Positions 42,972-51,724 of a DNA stretch of 64,000 nucleotides are shown piece after piece. The notes beneath the pieces are model-generated. The model searched no databases. It worked only from the letters and a program-made list of their open reading frames with translations, and had not been told where the DNA came from. A program made the translations under genes and the position numbers. The DNA comes from Bacillota bacterium (lineage in GTDB: Bacteria; Bacillota; Clostridia; Christensenellales; Aristaeellaceae). The number at the start of each line of letters is the position of its first letter. Positions within the stretch are counted from its first letter, which is position 1. Where the stretch lies: positions 52,262 to 116,261 of the forward strand of contig JAEVYX010000041.1 in the NCBI GenBank assembly GCA_023392515.1, given 5' to 3'.

Positions 42972-44814
42972 TCAATCCCGTCGCCGGCCCATGGGCGGGC
43001 CTATGGGGCCTGGTCCTGGCGGTCCTATGTTCGGTGAAAAGGCCAAGGATTTCCGCGGTACGCTGCGAAAGCTGCTCCATTACATGGCAAGATACCGGCT
43101 TTCTCTGATATCTGTGTCCTTTCTCGCTGTCTTAAGCGCAGCCTTTTCCATTTTCGGGCCCAAGCAGATGGGGCTCATCACAGATGAGATTTTTACCGGC
43201 TTGATAGGCCAAATCCAAGGCGGGCCCGGCATCAATTTTGCTGCTATCGGCCGTTTGATTCTATGGCTTCTTGGTCTGTATCTGATCAGTAGCTTTTTTA
43301 GCTTTTTGCAGGGGTATATTATGGCCGGTGTTTCACAGCGCCTTAGCTTTTCCATGCGTGAGGATCTGTCCAGCAAGATTCACCGTCTGCCGATGGGCTA
43401 TTTTGATTCGGTCACCCATGGGGAGGTATTATCCAGAATCACAAATGATGTGGATACCCTTACCCAAAGCCTGAATCAAAGCTTGTCTCAGGTGATCTCC
43501 TCTCTTACCCTGGGCGTTGGTGTATTGATTATGATGTTTTCAATCAGCTGGCAAATGACGCTGGCAGCGCTTATCATCATTCCGTTGTCTGCCATACTCA
43601 TGAGCGTTGTCGTCAAAAAATCTCAGCGCCATTTCGTGCGCCAGCAGGAATACCTGGGTCACGTAAACGGACAGGTGGAAGAAATATATGGTGGTCATGT
43701 AATTGTCAAGGCTTTTAATGGCGAACAGCAAGCTTTGAATGCGTTTGACGCCAACAATGAACAGCTGTACCAATCCGCCTGGAAATCACAGTTTTTATCG
43801 GGCTTGATGCACCCTATCATGGTTTTTATCGGGAATCTGGGTTATGTCATGGTAGCCATTCTTGGCGGATCTTTGGCCATACGCAGCTTGATTACCGTAG
43901 GCGATATTCAGTCCTTTATCCAATATGTCCGCATGTTCAACCAGCCTCTGTCCCAAATAGCCCAGGTGACTAACATGCTTCAATCTACCGCCGCATCGGC
44001 TGAGCGTGTCTTTGAATTCCTGGAGGAAAAGGAAGAAGCGCAATCCGTTGCAAATCCCGCATCCATCAAAGGCTTGTCCGGTCAAGTAACCTTCGATCAT
44101 GTGCAGTTTGGCTATCAGGAAGATAAGACCATCATCCATGATTTCAGCGCCCGCATCGAGCCTGGTCAAAAGGTTGCGATCGTCGGCCCCACCGGAGCCG
44201 GCAAAACTACTATGGTCAAACTTTTAATGCGCTTTTACGATGTGACAGGCGGCCGCATTTTGATTGATGGGAAAGATATCCGCAGCTTTGACCGCAATGA
44301 ACTTCGAAGCTTATTCGGCATGGTGCTGCAGGATACATGGCTATTCAACGGCACCCTTATGGACAATATCCGCTATGGCCGCCTGGATGCGACGGAGGAG
44401 CAGATCGTTGCTGCAGCTAAGTCTGCTCACGCCCATCACTTTATTCAGACGCTGCCAAATGGTTACGAGATGGTTTTGAATGAAGAAGCCAGCAACGTAT
44501 CCCAAGGGCAGAAGCAATTGCTTACCATTGCCCGGGCCATCTTGGCGGATCCTCAGATTTTGATACTGGATGAGGCCACCAGTTCCGTTGATACCCGTAC
44601 CGAAATCCGCATCCAAAAGGCTATGGATAACCTGATGCGCGGCCGCACCAGCTTTGTCATTGCCCACCGCCTTTCGACGATCCGGGACGCAGATTGGATT
44701 TTGGTCATGCGGGACGGCGATATTGTGGAACAGGGCAAACACGAAGAGCTGCTTGCCAAGGGCGGATTCTATGCCAGCCTCTATAACGCTCAGTTTGAGC
44801 AATTATCCGCCTAG
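42958..44814 (+). CDS. Heterodimeric ABC exporter subunit B (catalytic Walker B)
   Basis: Partner half of the exporter, 618 residues. A short Gly/Pro/Met-rich N-terminus (PMGGPMGPGPGGPMFG) precedes six TM helices and an NBD with Walker A GPTGAGKTT, Walker B LILDEATSSVD (Glu present) and switch His AHRLST. The signature is VSQGQ rather than LSGGQ. Taken with subunit A this gives one complete ATP site (Walker of B, signature of A) and one degenerate site. Substrate is unknown; the MarR regulator suggests drug or lipid export. GGAGG lies upstream of the ATG. Confidence 0.93.
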   Translation: MQTNNQSRRRPMGGPMGPGPGGPMFGEKAKDFRGTLRKLLHYMARYRLSLISVSFLAVLSAAFSIFGPKQMGLITDEIFTGLIGQIQGGPGINFAAIGRLILWLLGLYLISSFFSFLQGYIMAGVSQRLSFSMREDLSSKIHRLPMGYFDSVTHGEVLSRITNDVDTLTQSLNQSLSQVISSLTLGVGVLIMMFSISWQMTLAALIIIPLSAILMSVVVKKSQRHFVRQQEYLGHVNGQVEEIYGGHVIVKAFNGEQQALNAFDANNEQLYQSAWKSQFLSGLMHPIMVFIGNLGYVMVAILGGSLAIRSLITVGDIQSFIQYVRMFNQPLSQIAQVTNMLQSTAASAERVFEFLEEKEEAQSVANPASIKGLSGQVTFDHVQFGYQEDKTIIHDFSARIEPGQKVAIVGPTGAGKTTMVKLLMRFYDVTGGRILIDGKDIRSFDRNELRSLFGMVLQDTWLFNGTLMDNIRYGRLDATEEQIVAAAKSAHAHHFIQTLPNGYEMVLNEEASNVSQGQKQLLTIARAILADPQILILDEATSSVDTRTEIRIQKAMDNLMRGRTSFVIAHRLSTIRDADWILVMRDGDIVEQGKHEELLAKGGFYASLYNAQFEQLSA

Positions 44815-44855
44815 CCCCATACTTAAACTGAATTGCAGCATAACTGAAATCAAGC

Positions 44856-44895
44856 AAAAACCCCTCTTGCCATCAATGACAAGAGGGGCTTTGTT
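44856..44895 (+). terminator. Bidirectional terminator between exporter and CheX genes
   Basis: Stem CCCCTCTTG / CAAGAGGGG with a 10-base loop. T-rich sequence follows on both strands, better on the minus strand (GTTTTTG). Confidence 0.7.
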
Positions 44896-44959
44896 CTATG
44901 ATGAAATGTCCTTTTCGAGATAAAATGCGACCTGCCAAGGATCTATATGCGGTATTTTC

Positions 44960-45421
44960 TCAAGCCTTCAAACGAATGTCCAACTCCATCTCTCCAACGG
45001 ATGTGTTTACCCTGATAACTGTTTCTTTATCAATCTCTCCGGATGAAGCGTCGTCCATATCTGTTATAATGCGGGGCGGCAGGATATCGCACGCAAAATT
45101 TTCTTCGGATAGAATGGTCATAGCGTTACCGCTGATAATATTCGAGATTTCACTCAAGGCTGATGTGACAAATTCGTCAATCTGATCAATTTCCATGCCG
45201 CTCATGATATTCACAATCTTCAAAGTGGTGTCATTGGGAAAGCAATATATGATTTCACCCAAAAGATCTCCGGTAAGGCCGACGGAAACATGGACGCAGT
45301 CCTTATCCTCCACCGGTCCGTTTATGGATTCAAGCTTGCTTACAGATGCATCAATATCCAGCATTAGTTTAAAGACTTCACAAGTTGCCTTGGAAAATGG
45401 AGAGAACAGCATATTATTCAT
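44960..45421 (-). CDS. CheX-like chemotaxis phosphatase family protein
   Basis: 153-residue protein resembling the CheX/CheC/FliY family, which dephosphorylates CheY-P. A central stretch EFVTSALSEISNIISGNAMTIL contains the E-x-x-N pair used by the family for catalysis (ALSEISNIISGN). The start at 45421 has GGGAGG seven bases upstream and overlaps the hemerythrin gene by 8 bases, so both proteins are translated together. No other chemotaxis gene is in the window; a role outside classical chemotaxis, for example acting on another response regulator, is possible. Confidence 0.82.
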   Translation of the reverse strand: MNNMLFSPFSKATCEVFKLMLDIDASVSKLESINGPVEDKDCVHVSVGLTGDLLGEIIYCFPNDTTLKIVNIMSGMEIDQIDEFVTSALSEISNIISGNAMTILSEENFACDILPPRIITDMDDASSGEIDKETVIRVNTSVGEMELDIRLKA

Positions 45422-45839
45422 GGCTGACTCCCTCCCTGCTCCTGGCATATGCAGCTACCTTCTGATCTGTCGCCACTACATGGTTAATCAGCCACGCCAG
45501 CAATTTCCCTGCAAACTGCTGCACCAATTCTTCCTTATAACCCTGCTGTTCGTATTCATGAGCAAATGATAAGACATAATCGACCATATCTTGGTGGATT
45601 TTGTGGTGATTCACCGCATCGGGATATCCAATGCTTTTTTGATACGCCTCTTCATCCCGAAAATGGATTACCACATAATCCTTCATAAAATTTAGCGTCT
45701 CATTAACTTTTGTTATTTTTTGATCCCACTTTTCCGAAGAGCGCAGCATCTCCAGAAAATCTGTAACACGCCGGAAAAGTTCTTCGTGCTGTGTGTCAAT
45801 AAGCGAAACGCCAATCTTGTATTTTTCTTTCCAAATCAT
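45414..45839 (-). CDS. Bacteriohemerythrin
   Basis: Small four-helix diiron protein that binds O2 reversibly. The metal ligands of the family are visible: His in IDTQHEELF, His/Glu in VIHFRDEEAYQ, the two His of NHHKIHQDMV and His/Asp in INHVVATDQ. 141 residues. In anaerobes such proteins serve in O2 sensing, storage or detoxification. It precedes and overlaps the CheX-like gene, linking O2 binding to a signalling phosphatase. A possible promoter (TTGTCA, 16 bases, TAAACT) is at 45902-45929. Confidence 0.92.
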   Translation of the reverse strand: MIWKEKYKIGVSLIDTQHEELFRRVTDFLEMLRSSEKWDQKITKVNETLNFMKDYVVIHFRDEEAYQKSIGYPDAVNHHKIHQDMVDYVLSFAHEYEQQGYKEELVQQFAGKLLAWLINHVVATDQKVAAYARSREGVSHE

Positions 45840-45901
45840 TCCTCGATCTCCTTTTCAGAATATAAAAACCTACAATGTATCTTTCGACCGAATTAGGAAA
45901 T

Positions 45902-45929
45902 AGTTTAGCGTATTCGCCTTCCTTGACAA
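45902..45929 (-). promoter_or_regulatory. Possible promoter of the hemerythrin-CheX pair
   Basis: Minus strand TTGTCA, 16-base spacer, TAAACT. About 60 bases ahead of the ATG. Confidence 0.4.
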
Positions 45930-46003
45930 AGTAGTAAAAGACTCATATGTCCTGTCGCCGGCTCCTTCGCATGTAAAAATTTATAGAAATTTATAGGATA
46001 ATG

Positions 46004-46032
46004 TTGACAGTAGAAAAGCTTTGTGGTTTAAT
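46004..46032 (+). promoter_or_regulatory. Promoter of the XRE-cupin-potABCD operon
   Basis: TTGACA, 17-base spacer, TTTAAT. Transcription would begin near 46039, leaving a leader of about 118 bases holding two operator-like repeats. Confidence 0.65.
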
Positions 46033-46047
46033 GGTCCTTGCTTTGCT

Positions 46048-46099
46048 GTTTACTATTTCTAAACTTCCTACATTGCTTTTCAGTTTAGTAAAAGTAAAC
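46048..46099. promoter_or_regulatory. Twin 17-bp operators in the XRE-cupin leader
   Basis: GTTTACTATTTCTAAAC (46048-46064) and GTTTAGTAAAAGTAAAC (46083-46099) are each GTTTA-N7-TAAAC. The second, read on the other strand, matches the first at 15 of 17 positions, with centres 35 bases apart. They lie just downstream of the promoter and are probably the binding sites of the regulator encoded next. Confidence 0.6.
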
Positions 46100-46156
46100 A
46101 AAAAGGTGCTTCCTGCCAGTGTATTTTCCCCCGCGTCCGCACAAGGAGATGAATCT

Positions 46157-46699
46157 ATGAATATCGGTGAAAAGCTTCGCCGCCTCCGCCTTTTGCGCGG
46201 CCTGACACAAGAAGAAATGGCTGACCGCTGCGAGTTGAGCAAGGGCTTTATCTCCCAGGTGGAACGGGACCTGGCTTCCCCTTCCATCGCTACGCTTACA
46301 GATATGCTGGCTTGCCTAGGCAGCAGTCTGCCCAGCTTTTTCAGTGACAAGGAAGCAGAAAAAACCGTTTTTTCACCCCAAGATATGTTTGTCAAAGAAG
46401 ATAGCGATATGCTTAGGGGATCGATCACCTGGCTTGTACCCGACGCCCAAAAAAACAGCATGGAACCTATCTTGGTCGAGATGGCCCAAGACGGGCAAAC
46501 ACAGATGCTGCCCCCTCATGACGGTGAGGAATTCGGGTATGTGCTCAGCGGAAGCATTTACATCTGCATGGGCGATAAGCATCGCCGGGCAAAGGCCGGA
46601 GATAGTTTTTGTCTGCATCCGACCGCCCCTCACCAGATGAAAAATGCAGGCAAATCTACTGCAAAATTTTTATGGATATCTACCCCTCCAAATTTCTGA
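46157..46699 (+). CDS. XRE family regulator with cupin domain (polyamine-type)
   Basis: A 180-residue regulator with an N-terminal XRE helix-turn-helix (residues 1-62, GEKLRRLRLLRGLTQEEMADRCELSKGFISQVE-type) and a C-terminal cupin (about 105-178, with the H-x-G-E-E-F and H-P-T-A-P-H residues of the pocket). This is the PuuR-like layout common to polyamine and amino-acid regulators. The start ATG at 46157 has AAGGAG eight bases upstream; an upstream in-frame start would overlap the promoter. It begins the transcript that continues with potABCD, so it likely senses the imported polyamine. Confidence 0.92.
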   Translation: MNIGEKLRRLRLLRGLTQEEMADRCELSKGFISQVERDLASPSIATLTDMLACLGSSLPSFFSDKEAEKTVFSPQDMFVKEDSDMLRGSITWLVPDAQKNSMEPILVEMAQDGQTQMLPPHDGEEFGYVLSGSIYICMGDKHRRAKAGDSFCLHPTAPHQMKNAGKSTAKFLWISTPPNF

Positions 46700-46732
46700 T
46701 TTTATTCTATATGCCATAAAGGAGAGCGCCCC

Positions 46733-47803
46733 ATGGTTGAAAATATACATCTGATCGACTTGGAGAACGTATCCAAGGAGTTCGACGGCACCACGGTGCT
46801 GGACAACATCAACCTGTATATTCGCAAAAAGGAATTCGTTACCCTGCTGGGGCCCAGCGGTTGCGGAAAGACCACCACGTTAAGAATCATCGGCGGCTTT
46901 GAATTTCCCACAACAGGGCGTGTGCTGTTTGAAGGGAAAGATATTTCCCATCTTCCGCCTTACAAGCGCAGGGTAAATACCGTTTTTCAAAAATATGCGC
47001 TTTTCCCCCACCTCAATGTTCAAGATAACATTGCCTTTGGCTTGAAAATTGCCAAAACGCCCCGGGATGAAATCCGCCGTCGGGTGGATGCCATGCTGGA
47101 TTTGGTGAACCTGAAAGGATATGGCAAGCGCAGCGTAGATTCCTTATCCGGCGGCCAGCAGCAACGGATTGCCATTGCCCGGGCGCTGGTCAATCAGCCG
47201 GAGGTTCTTCTTTTGGATGAACCTCTTGGAGCATTGGATTTGAAACTGCGCAAGGAAATGCAGCTGGAATTGAAAAACATGCAGCAGCGGCTGGGGATTA
47301 CGTTTTTATATGTCACCCACGACCAAGAGGAAGCACTGACCATGAGCGATACCGTTGTGGTCATGCGGGACGGCCATATCCTTCAAATTGGTGATCCCAA
47401 GCGCATCTATGATGAGCCGGTGAACGCTTTTGTAGCGGATTTTATTGGGGAGAGCAATATTCTCCGCGGAACCATGATTCGGGATGAACTGGTGTCCTTT
47501 TCCGGCAACGAGTTTCCCTGCGTAGATGCAGGCTTTGGGATTAACGCTCCTGTGGATGTGGTGGTTCGCCCGGAAGATGTAATGATTGTTGGGGAAGATG
47601 TAGGGCAGATTGTTGGCACGGTGAAGAGTGTGCTGTTTAAAGGCGTTCATTACGAGATGATGATCGAATCCGATCATACCACCTGGAAGGTTCACTCCAC
47701 CTCCATGCAGCCCCAGGGCTCCAGGGTGGGGCTATCCATCGTTCCCTTTAATATTCATATCATGCGGCCCATGCCTGAAACGAAGGAGGCAGAGGTGCTA
47801 TGA
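46733..47803 (+). CDS. potA: Spermidine/putrescine ABC transporter ATP-binding protein PotA
   Basis: ATPase of the polyamine importer, 356 residues. Walker A GPSGCGKTT, signature LSGGQQQRIAIARAL, Walker B LLLDEPLGALDLKLR, switch His VTHDQEEAL, then a C-terminal TOBE domain (VVVRPEDVMIV, GTVKSVLFKGVHYEM). AAAGGAG is eight bases before the ATG. The stop overlaps potB by 4 bases. Confidence 0.95.
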   Translation: MVENIHLIDLENVSKEFDGTTVLDNINLYIRKKEFVTLLGPSGCGKTTTLRIIGGFEFPTTGRVLFEGKDISHLPPYKRRVNTVFQKYALFPHLNVQDNIAFGLKIAKTPRDEIRRRVDAMLDLVNLKGYGKRSVDSLSGGQQQRIAIARALVNQPEVLLLDEPLGALDLKLRKEMQLELKNMQQRLGITFLYVTHDQEEALTMSDTVVVMRDGHILQIGDPKRIYDEPVNAFVADFIGESNILRGTMIRDELVSFSGNEFPCVDAGFGINAPVDVVVRPEDVMIVGEDVGQIVGTVKSVLFKGVHYEMMIESDHTTWKVHSTSMQPQGSRVGLSIVPFNIHIMRPMPETKEAEVL

Positions 47804-48789
47804 GATATGGCATGCAGCTGCCTCCATGGGCCTATTGGCTGATGGGGCTGGGGCTGGCCTCTTTTATAGGACTGGTTGCTCTGTCTGTGCGCAGAAACAG
47901 TGGTGTCAAGCGTTCGCTTTTTGCTTCGCCTTATACCCTTTGGATGATTTTGTTCACTGTGCTGCCCTGCATCCTGATCGGTTACTATGCCTTTACGGAT
48001 AAAGCGGGAGCTTTCACGCTGGACAACTTCAGTCATTTCTGGGACAGCAATCATACAAAAAATGCCATGTACGCCTCCATGGGTGAAGAATATGCTTCCC
48101 TCATCAGGCGTGGAACAGTCAATGTAGATACGCTTGTCTACTCGTTATGGATGGCCTTTCTTTGCACAATGATCTGTCTTTTGCTGGGGTATCCAGCTGC
48201 CCTCTTTATGGCGGATCGGGATATAAAGATTGGCGCTACTATCGTTGTCCTGTTTATTGTTCCCATGTGGATGAATTTTCTCTTGCGCACCATTGCCTGG
48301 ATGTCCCTATTGGAGGATCAGGGGCTGATTAACAATGTTTTGCGTGCCATTGGCATTGGGGGAGCTCAGCTCATGTACAACAATGGCGCGGTGCTTCTAG
48401 GCATGGTCTATAATTTCCTACCCTTTATGGTTTTCCCCATCTATACCTCTCTCACGAAGATGGATGGAAAGCTTCTGGAAGCCGCTCAAGATCTGGGGGC
48501 CAATAATCTTCGCACCTTTTCAAAGGTCACTCTTCCCCTCAGTATTCCAGGTATTATCTCCGGTATTACCATGGTATTCATGCCCTCAGTCACCACCTTT
48601 TTTATTCCCAGAATTCTGGGCGGTGGAAACACCATGATGTTTGGCGACTTGATCGAAAACAGATTTCTCACGGAAGGCAACTGGAATGTAGGCAGCGCCC
48701 TTTCCCTTATCATGATGGTCTTGATTCTTTTCAGCCTGGGCATTTTACGCAAGGCCGATCCTGAAGGGGAAGGAGGCAGCATGATATGA
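47800..48789 (+). CDS. potB: Spermidine/putrescine ABC transporter permease PotB
   Basis: Permease, 329 residues. The BPD core with EAA loop (KLLEAAQDLGANNLRTFSKVTLPLS) and six helices is typical. In front of the usual first helix lies an extra hydrophobic segment (about residues 10-29, YWLMGLGLASFIGLVALSV), giving a likely seventh helix; ordinary PotB begins near residue 40 here. Start ATG overlaps potA (ATGA) and AAGGAGG is upstream, so the longer N-terminus is real. Overlaps potC by 4 bases. Confidence 0.94.
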   Translation: MRYGMQLPPWAYWLMGLGLASFIGLVALSVRRNSGVKRSLFASPYTLWMILFTVLPCILIGYYAFTDKAGAFTLDNFSHFWDSNHTKNAMYASMGEEYASLIRRGTVNVDTLVYSLWMAFLCTMICLLLGYPAALFMADRDIKIGATIVVLFIVPMWMNFLLRTIAWMSLLEDQGLINNVLRAIGIGGAQLMYNNGAVLLGMVYNFLPFMVFPIYTSLTKMDGKLLEAAQDLGANNLRTFSKVTLPLSIPGIISGITMVFMPSVTTFFIPRILGGGNTMMFGDLIENRFLTEGNWNVGSALSLIMMVLILFSLGILRKADPEGEGGSMI

Positions 48790-49559
48790 TTCGTTTCATC
48801 AAGCGGTGCTACCTAAGTCTGATCCTGTTATTTCTCTACATCCCTATTGTTGTTCTGATTGTTCAGTCTTTTAACGACGGCAAGAGCCGGGCCAAGTGGG
48901 AAGGATTTTCCTTTCGCTGGTATGGCGCATTGTTTCAGGATAAATCCATCATGGATGCGCTATATGTCACACTGACCGTGGCTATCATTGCTGCGTTGGC
49001 GGCAACGGTACTGGGAACGCTGGCCGCCATCGGTATCCATGCCATGAGAAAGCGGCCGCAGGCCTTTATGATGACCATGACGAATCTGCCCATGACCATG
49101 CCGGATATCGTTACCGGTATATCCCTCATGCTTTTGTTCTTGTTTGCCAAGGTGGAGCGGGGCTATGTCACCATGCTGCTGGCTCATATCACCTTTAACA
49201 CGCCTTATGTTATTTTGTCGGTGCTGCCAAAGCTAAAACAGATGAACAAGCATAGTTATGAGGCGGCGCTGGACTTGGGTGCAACCCCCGGATATGCGCT
49301 CTTTCATGTCATTTTGCCGGAAATCAGCCCAGGTGTCATCACCGGAGCTATGCTGGCCTTTACCCTGTCCTTGGACGATTTTGTCATCAGCTATTTTACC
49401 ACGAGTCCGCTTGTACAAAATTTATCCACGCTGATTTATTCCAAAGCCCGCATCGGCATCGAGCCGACGCTGAATGCTTTAAGCGCTCTCATGTTTGTAG
49501 CGCTCCTACTTTTACTGGTTGCCGTTAACCGAAGGACAGCCGGTACCAAAAAAAAGTAA
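48786..49559 (+). CDS. potC: Spermidine/putrescine ABC transporter permease PotC
   Basis: Second permease, 257 residues, six hydrophobic segments. EAA loop YEAALDLGATPGYALFHVILPEISPG and the YIPIVVLIVQSFNDGKS opening are characteristic. The start overlaps the potB stop (ATGA). A 74-base gap with a possible extended -10 (TGTGATAAT near 49603) separates it from potD. Confidence 0.95.
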   Translation: MIRFIKRCYLSLILLFLYIPIVVLIVQSFNDGKSRAKWEGFSFRWYGALFQDKSIMDALYVTLTVAIIAALAATVLGTLAAIGIHAMRKRPQAFMMTMTNLPMTMPDIVTGISLMLLFLFAKVERGYVTMLLAHITFNTPYVILSVLPKLKQMNKHSYEAALDLGATPGYALFHVILPEISPGVITGAMLAFTLSLDDFVISYFTTSPLVQNLSTLIYSKARIGIEPTLNALSALMFVALLLLLVAVNRRTAGTKKK

Positions 49560-49633
49560 TGTTGGTGTTTTGCGTTTTGACGCATCACATACACGCTTTA
49601 AGTGTGATAATCTGAATTGTGGAGGTTGGAACC

Positions 49634-50683
49634 ATGAAAAAATGGCTGGCGGTTCTGGTCTTGGCTGCCTTATTGAGCACAATGCTTCCCACAGTCTCCT
49701 TAGCTTCCTCATCTGGTGTAGTCAACGTCTTTAACTGGGAAGATTATATTAGTGAAGAAACCCTGCAAATGTTTACTAGAGAAACCGGCATTCAAGTCAA
49801 CTATATGAACTTTACCACCAATGAAGATATGCTGGTGCAAGTAGAAGCTACGCCTTCTTCCTTTGACGTGGTATTCCCCTCCGACTATGCTGTAGAGCGC
49901 ATGGCTACCCAGGGACTATTGGAAAAAATCAACTTTGCTAACATTCCCAATGCATCTCAGATTATGCCTTCGCTTAAAAATCCGACCTATGACCCTACAG
50001 GTGAATATTCCGTTCCGTATATGTGGGGTACCGTAGGAATCCTGTACAACACGAAAATGGTCACAGAGCCAGTGGATAGCTGGGCTATTTTATGGGATAC
50101 CAAGTATGCGAACAATGTGTTTATGATGGACAGCATCCGGGATACGATGGGTATCACCCTGAAGTATCTGGGAGAATCCATGAATACCCGCGACCCCATT
50201 GCTCTGGAAAAAGCCAAGGAAATACTCATCCAGCAAAAGCAAGCCGGCATTGTCAAGGCTTATCAGGTGGATGAAACCAAGGATAAGATGGTAGCTGGTG
50301 AAGCGGCTCTTGCCCTCATGTGGAGCGGTGATGCCCAATATGCTATTGATCTGAATTCTGATTTGGCTTATGTTGTGCCCAAGGAAGGCTCCAACATTTG
50401 GGTGGATGCCATGGTTATACCTAAAGGTGCGAAAAACAAAGAGAACGCTGAAACGTTTATTGACTTTATGTGCCGCCCCGATATCGCACAAATCAACTGC
50501 GAAGAGATCTGGTATTCCTCTCCCAATGTGGGTGCTATCGAACTGATGGGAGAAGAGTATACGGAAAACTCCGTGATGAATCCTTCCGAAGAAGTCATCA
50601 CATCCTGCGAGTATTTCAACGATATTCAAGACTTCATTGAAATCTACAACGCCCTGTGGCTGGAAATTAAAAGCGCAAAATGA
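49634..50683 (+). CDS. potD: Spermidine/putrescine-binding protein PotD
   Basis: Extracellular polyamine-binding protein, 349 residues. A signal peptide (KKW, hydrophobic core, cleavage near VSLA-SSS) is followed by NVFNWEDYISEETLQMF and the polyamine pocket region VPYMWGTVGILYN and LMWSGDAQYA. There is no lipobox cysteine, as in OppA above, which is unusual for a Gram-positive binding protein. GGAGG lies eight bases before the ATG. Ends before a strong terminator. Confidence 0.95.
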   Translation: MKKWLAVLVLAALLSTMLPTVSLASSSGVVNVFNWEDYISEETLQMFTRETGIQVNYMNFTTNEDMLVQVEATPSSFDVVFPSDYAVERMATQGLLEKINFANIPNASQIMPSLKNPTYDPTGEYSVPYMWGTVGILYNTKMVTEPVDSWAILWDTKYANNVFMMDSIRDTMGITLKYLGESMNTRDPIALEKAKEILIQQKQAGIVKAYQVDETKDKMVAGEAALALMWSGDAQYAIDLNSDLAYVVPKEGSNIWVDAMVIPKGAKNKENAETFIDFMCRPDIAQINCEEIWYSSPNVGAIELMGEEYTENSVMNPSEEVITSCEYFNDIQDFIEIYNALWLEIKSAK

Positions 50684-50696
50684 TCATCTCATACGG

Positions 50697-50735
50697 AAGA
50701 AAGACCGCCTGCGTCAGACGGTCTTTCTTTTATTT
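50697..50735 (+). terminator. Rho-independent terminator after potD
   Basis: AAGAAAGACCG / CGGTCTTTCTT stem, 11-base loop, T-rich tail. The A-rich left arm may also help end the convergent psuG transcript. Confidence 0.85.
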
Positions 50736-50797
50736 TGCCGATAGAACACTTTACCCCCAAAGATAAACGTACTCAACCCGGCAGGAGGCGTTTCAAA

Positions 50798-51724
50798 TTA
50801 TTGATTTTCACATAGGGATTTGGCAATTTGCGCGCCCAGTGCCGCATTATTGAATACCAAGCGGATGTTTGACTCCAGGCTCTTTCCACCGGTAATCTTT
50901 TGAATTTTGTCCAGCAAAAATGGCGTAATCTCTTTCCCGTGGATGTTGAGTTCCTTACATTGTATGAGCGCTTTATCAATCGCTTCGTTAATCTCGTTAA
51001 AATCCATGGCGTATGCCTTTGGAATGGGGTTTACTATCAGCATCCCCCCACTTAAGCCGCAATCAAACTTCGCCTGAAAGGCTTTTGCAATTTCTTGAGG
51101 CGTATCCATGCGGTAGTCCACCGAAAAACCGCTTTTAATGGTGTAAAAAGCAGGCAATTCCTTGGTTTGATATCCAATTACCGGTACACCCTTGGTTTCC
51201 AGGTATTCCAGGGTCAATCCCAAGTCCAGGATGGATTTTGCTCCTGCGCATACCACCATTACAGGTGTTTGGGAAAGTTCCTCCAGATCGGCTGAAATAT
51301 CCATGGTGGTTTCCGCCCCCCGATGAACTCCTCCAATCCCTCCGGTGGCAAATACACGTACCCCCGCAAGGCTTGCCGCAATCATCGTCGTTGCAACGGT
51401 GGTTGCCCCATCCTGCCCCGTTGACAATAGCACCGGTAAATCCCTGCGGCTGGCTTTTGGTACTGCCAGCCCTTTTTTGCCCAGATAGGCAATTTGCTCA
51501 GGGCTGATTCCAACTGTCATTTTTCCCTGAATGATTGCTATCGTCGCAGGAACAGCGCCATTATCCCTGACAACCTGCTCAACTTGCAAGGCAGTTTCCA
51601 CATTTTTCGGGTAGGGCATCCCGTGCGAAATGATGGTGGATTCCAACGCAACTACCGGTTTTCCATCTTTGAGGGCTTGCAAAACCTCATCTGAAACAGA
51701 AAGATATTTTTCAAGCTTCATCAT
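50798..51724 (-). CDS. psuG: Pseudouridine-5'-phosphate glycosidase
   Basis: Cleaves pseudouridine 5'-phosphate to ribose 5-phosphate and uracil, breaking the C-C glycosidic bond. 308 residues. Family blocks are clear: VALESTIISHGMPYPKN, the VPKASRRDLP segment and VFATGGIGGVHRGAETTMDISADL. It starts within the end of psuK (14-base overlap) with GGAGG six bases before the ATG, so the pair is coupled. Together they salvage pseudouridine from RNA. Confidence 0.96.
   Translation of the reverse strand: MMKLEKYLSVSDEVLQALKDGKPVVALESTIISHGMPYPKNVETALQVEQVVRDNGAVPATIAIIQGKMTVGISPEQIAYLGKKGLAVPKASRRDLPVLLSTGQDGATTVATTMIAASLAGVRVFATGGIGGVHRGAETTMDISADLEELSQTPVMVVCAGAKSILDLGLTLEYLETKGVPVIGYQTKELPAFYTIKSGFSVDYRMDTPQEIAKAFQAKFDCGLSGGMLIVNPIPKAYAMDFNEINEAIDKALIQCKELNIHGKEITPFLLDKIQKITGGKSLESNIRLVFNNAALGAQIAKSLCENQ

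Noticed and set aside
46001..46156. Extended N-terminus of the XRE-cupin regulator
   Set aside because: It would run through the promoter and both operators; the ATG at 46157 has a good ribosome site and begins at the XRE domain.
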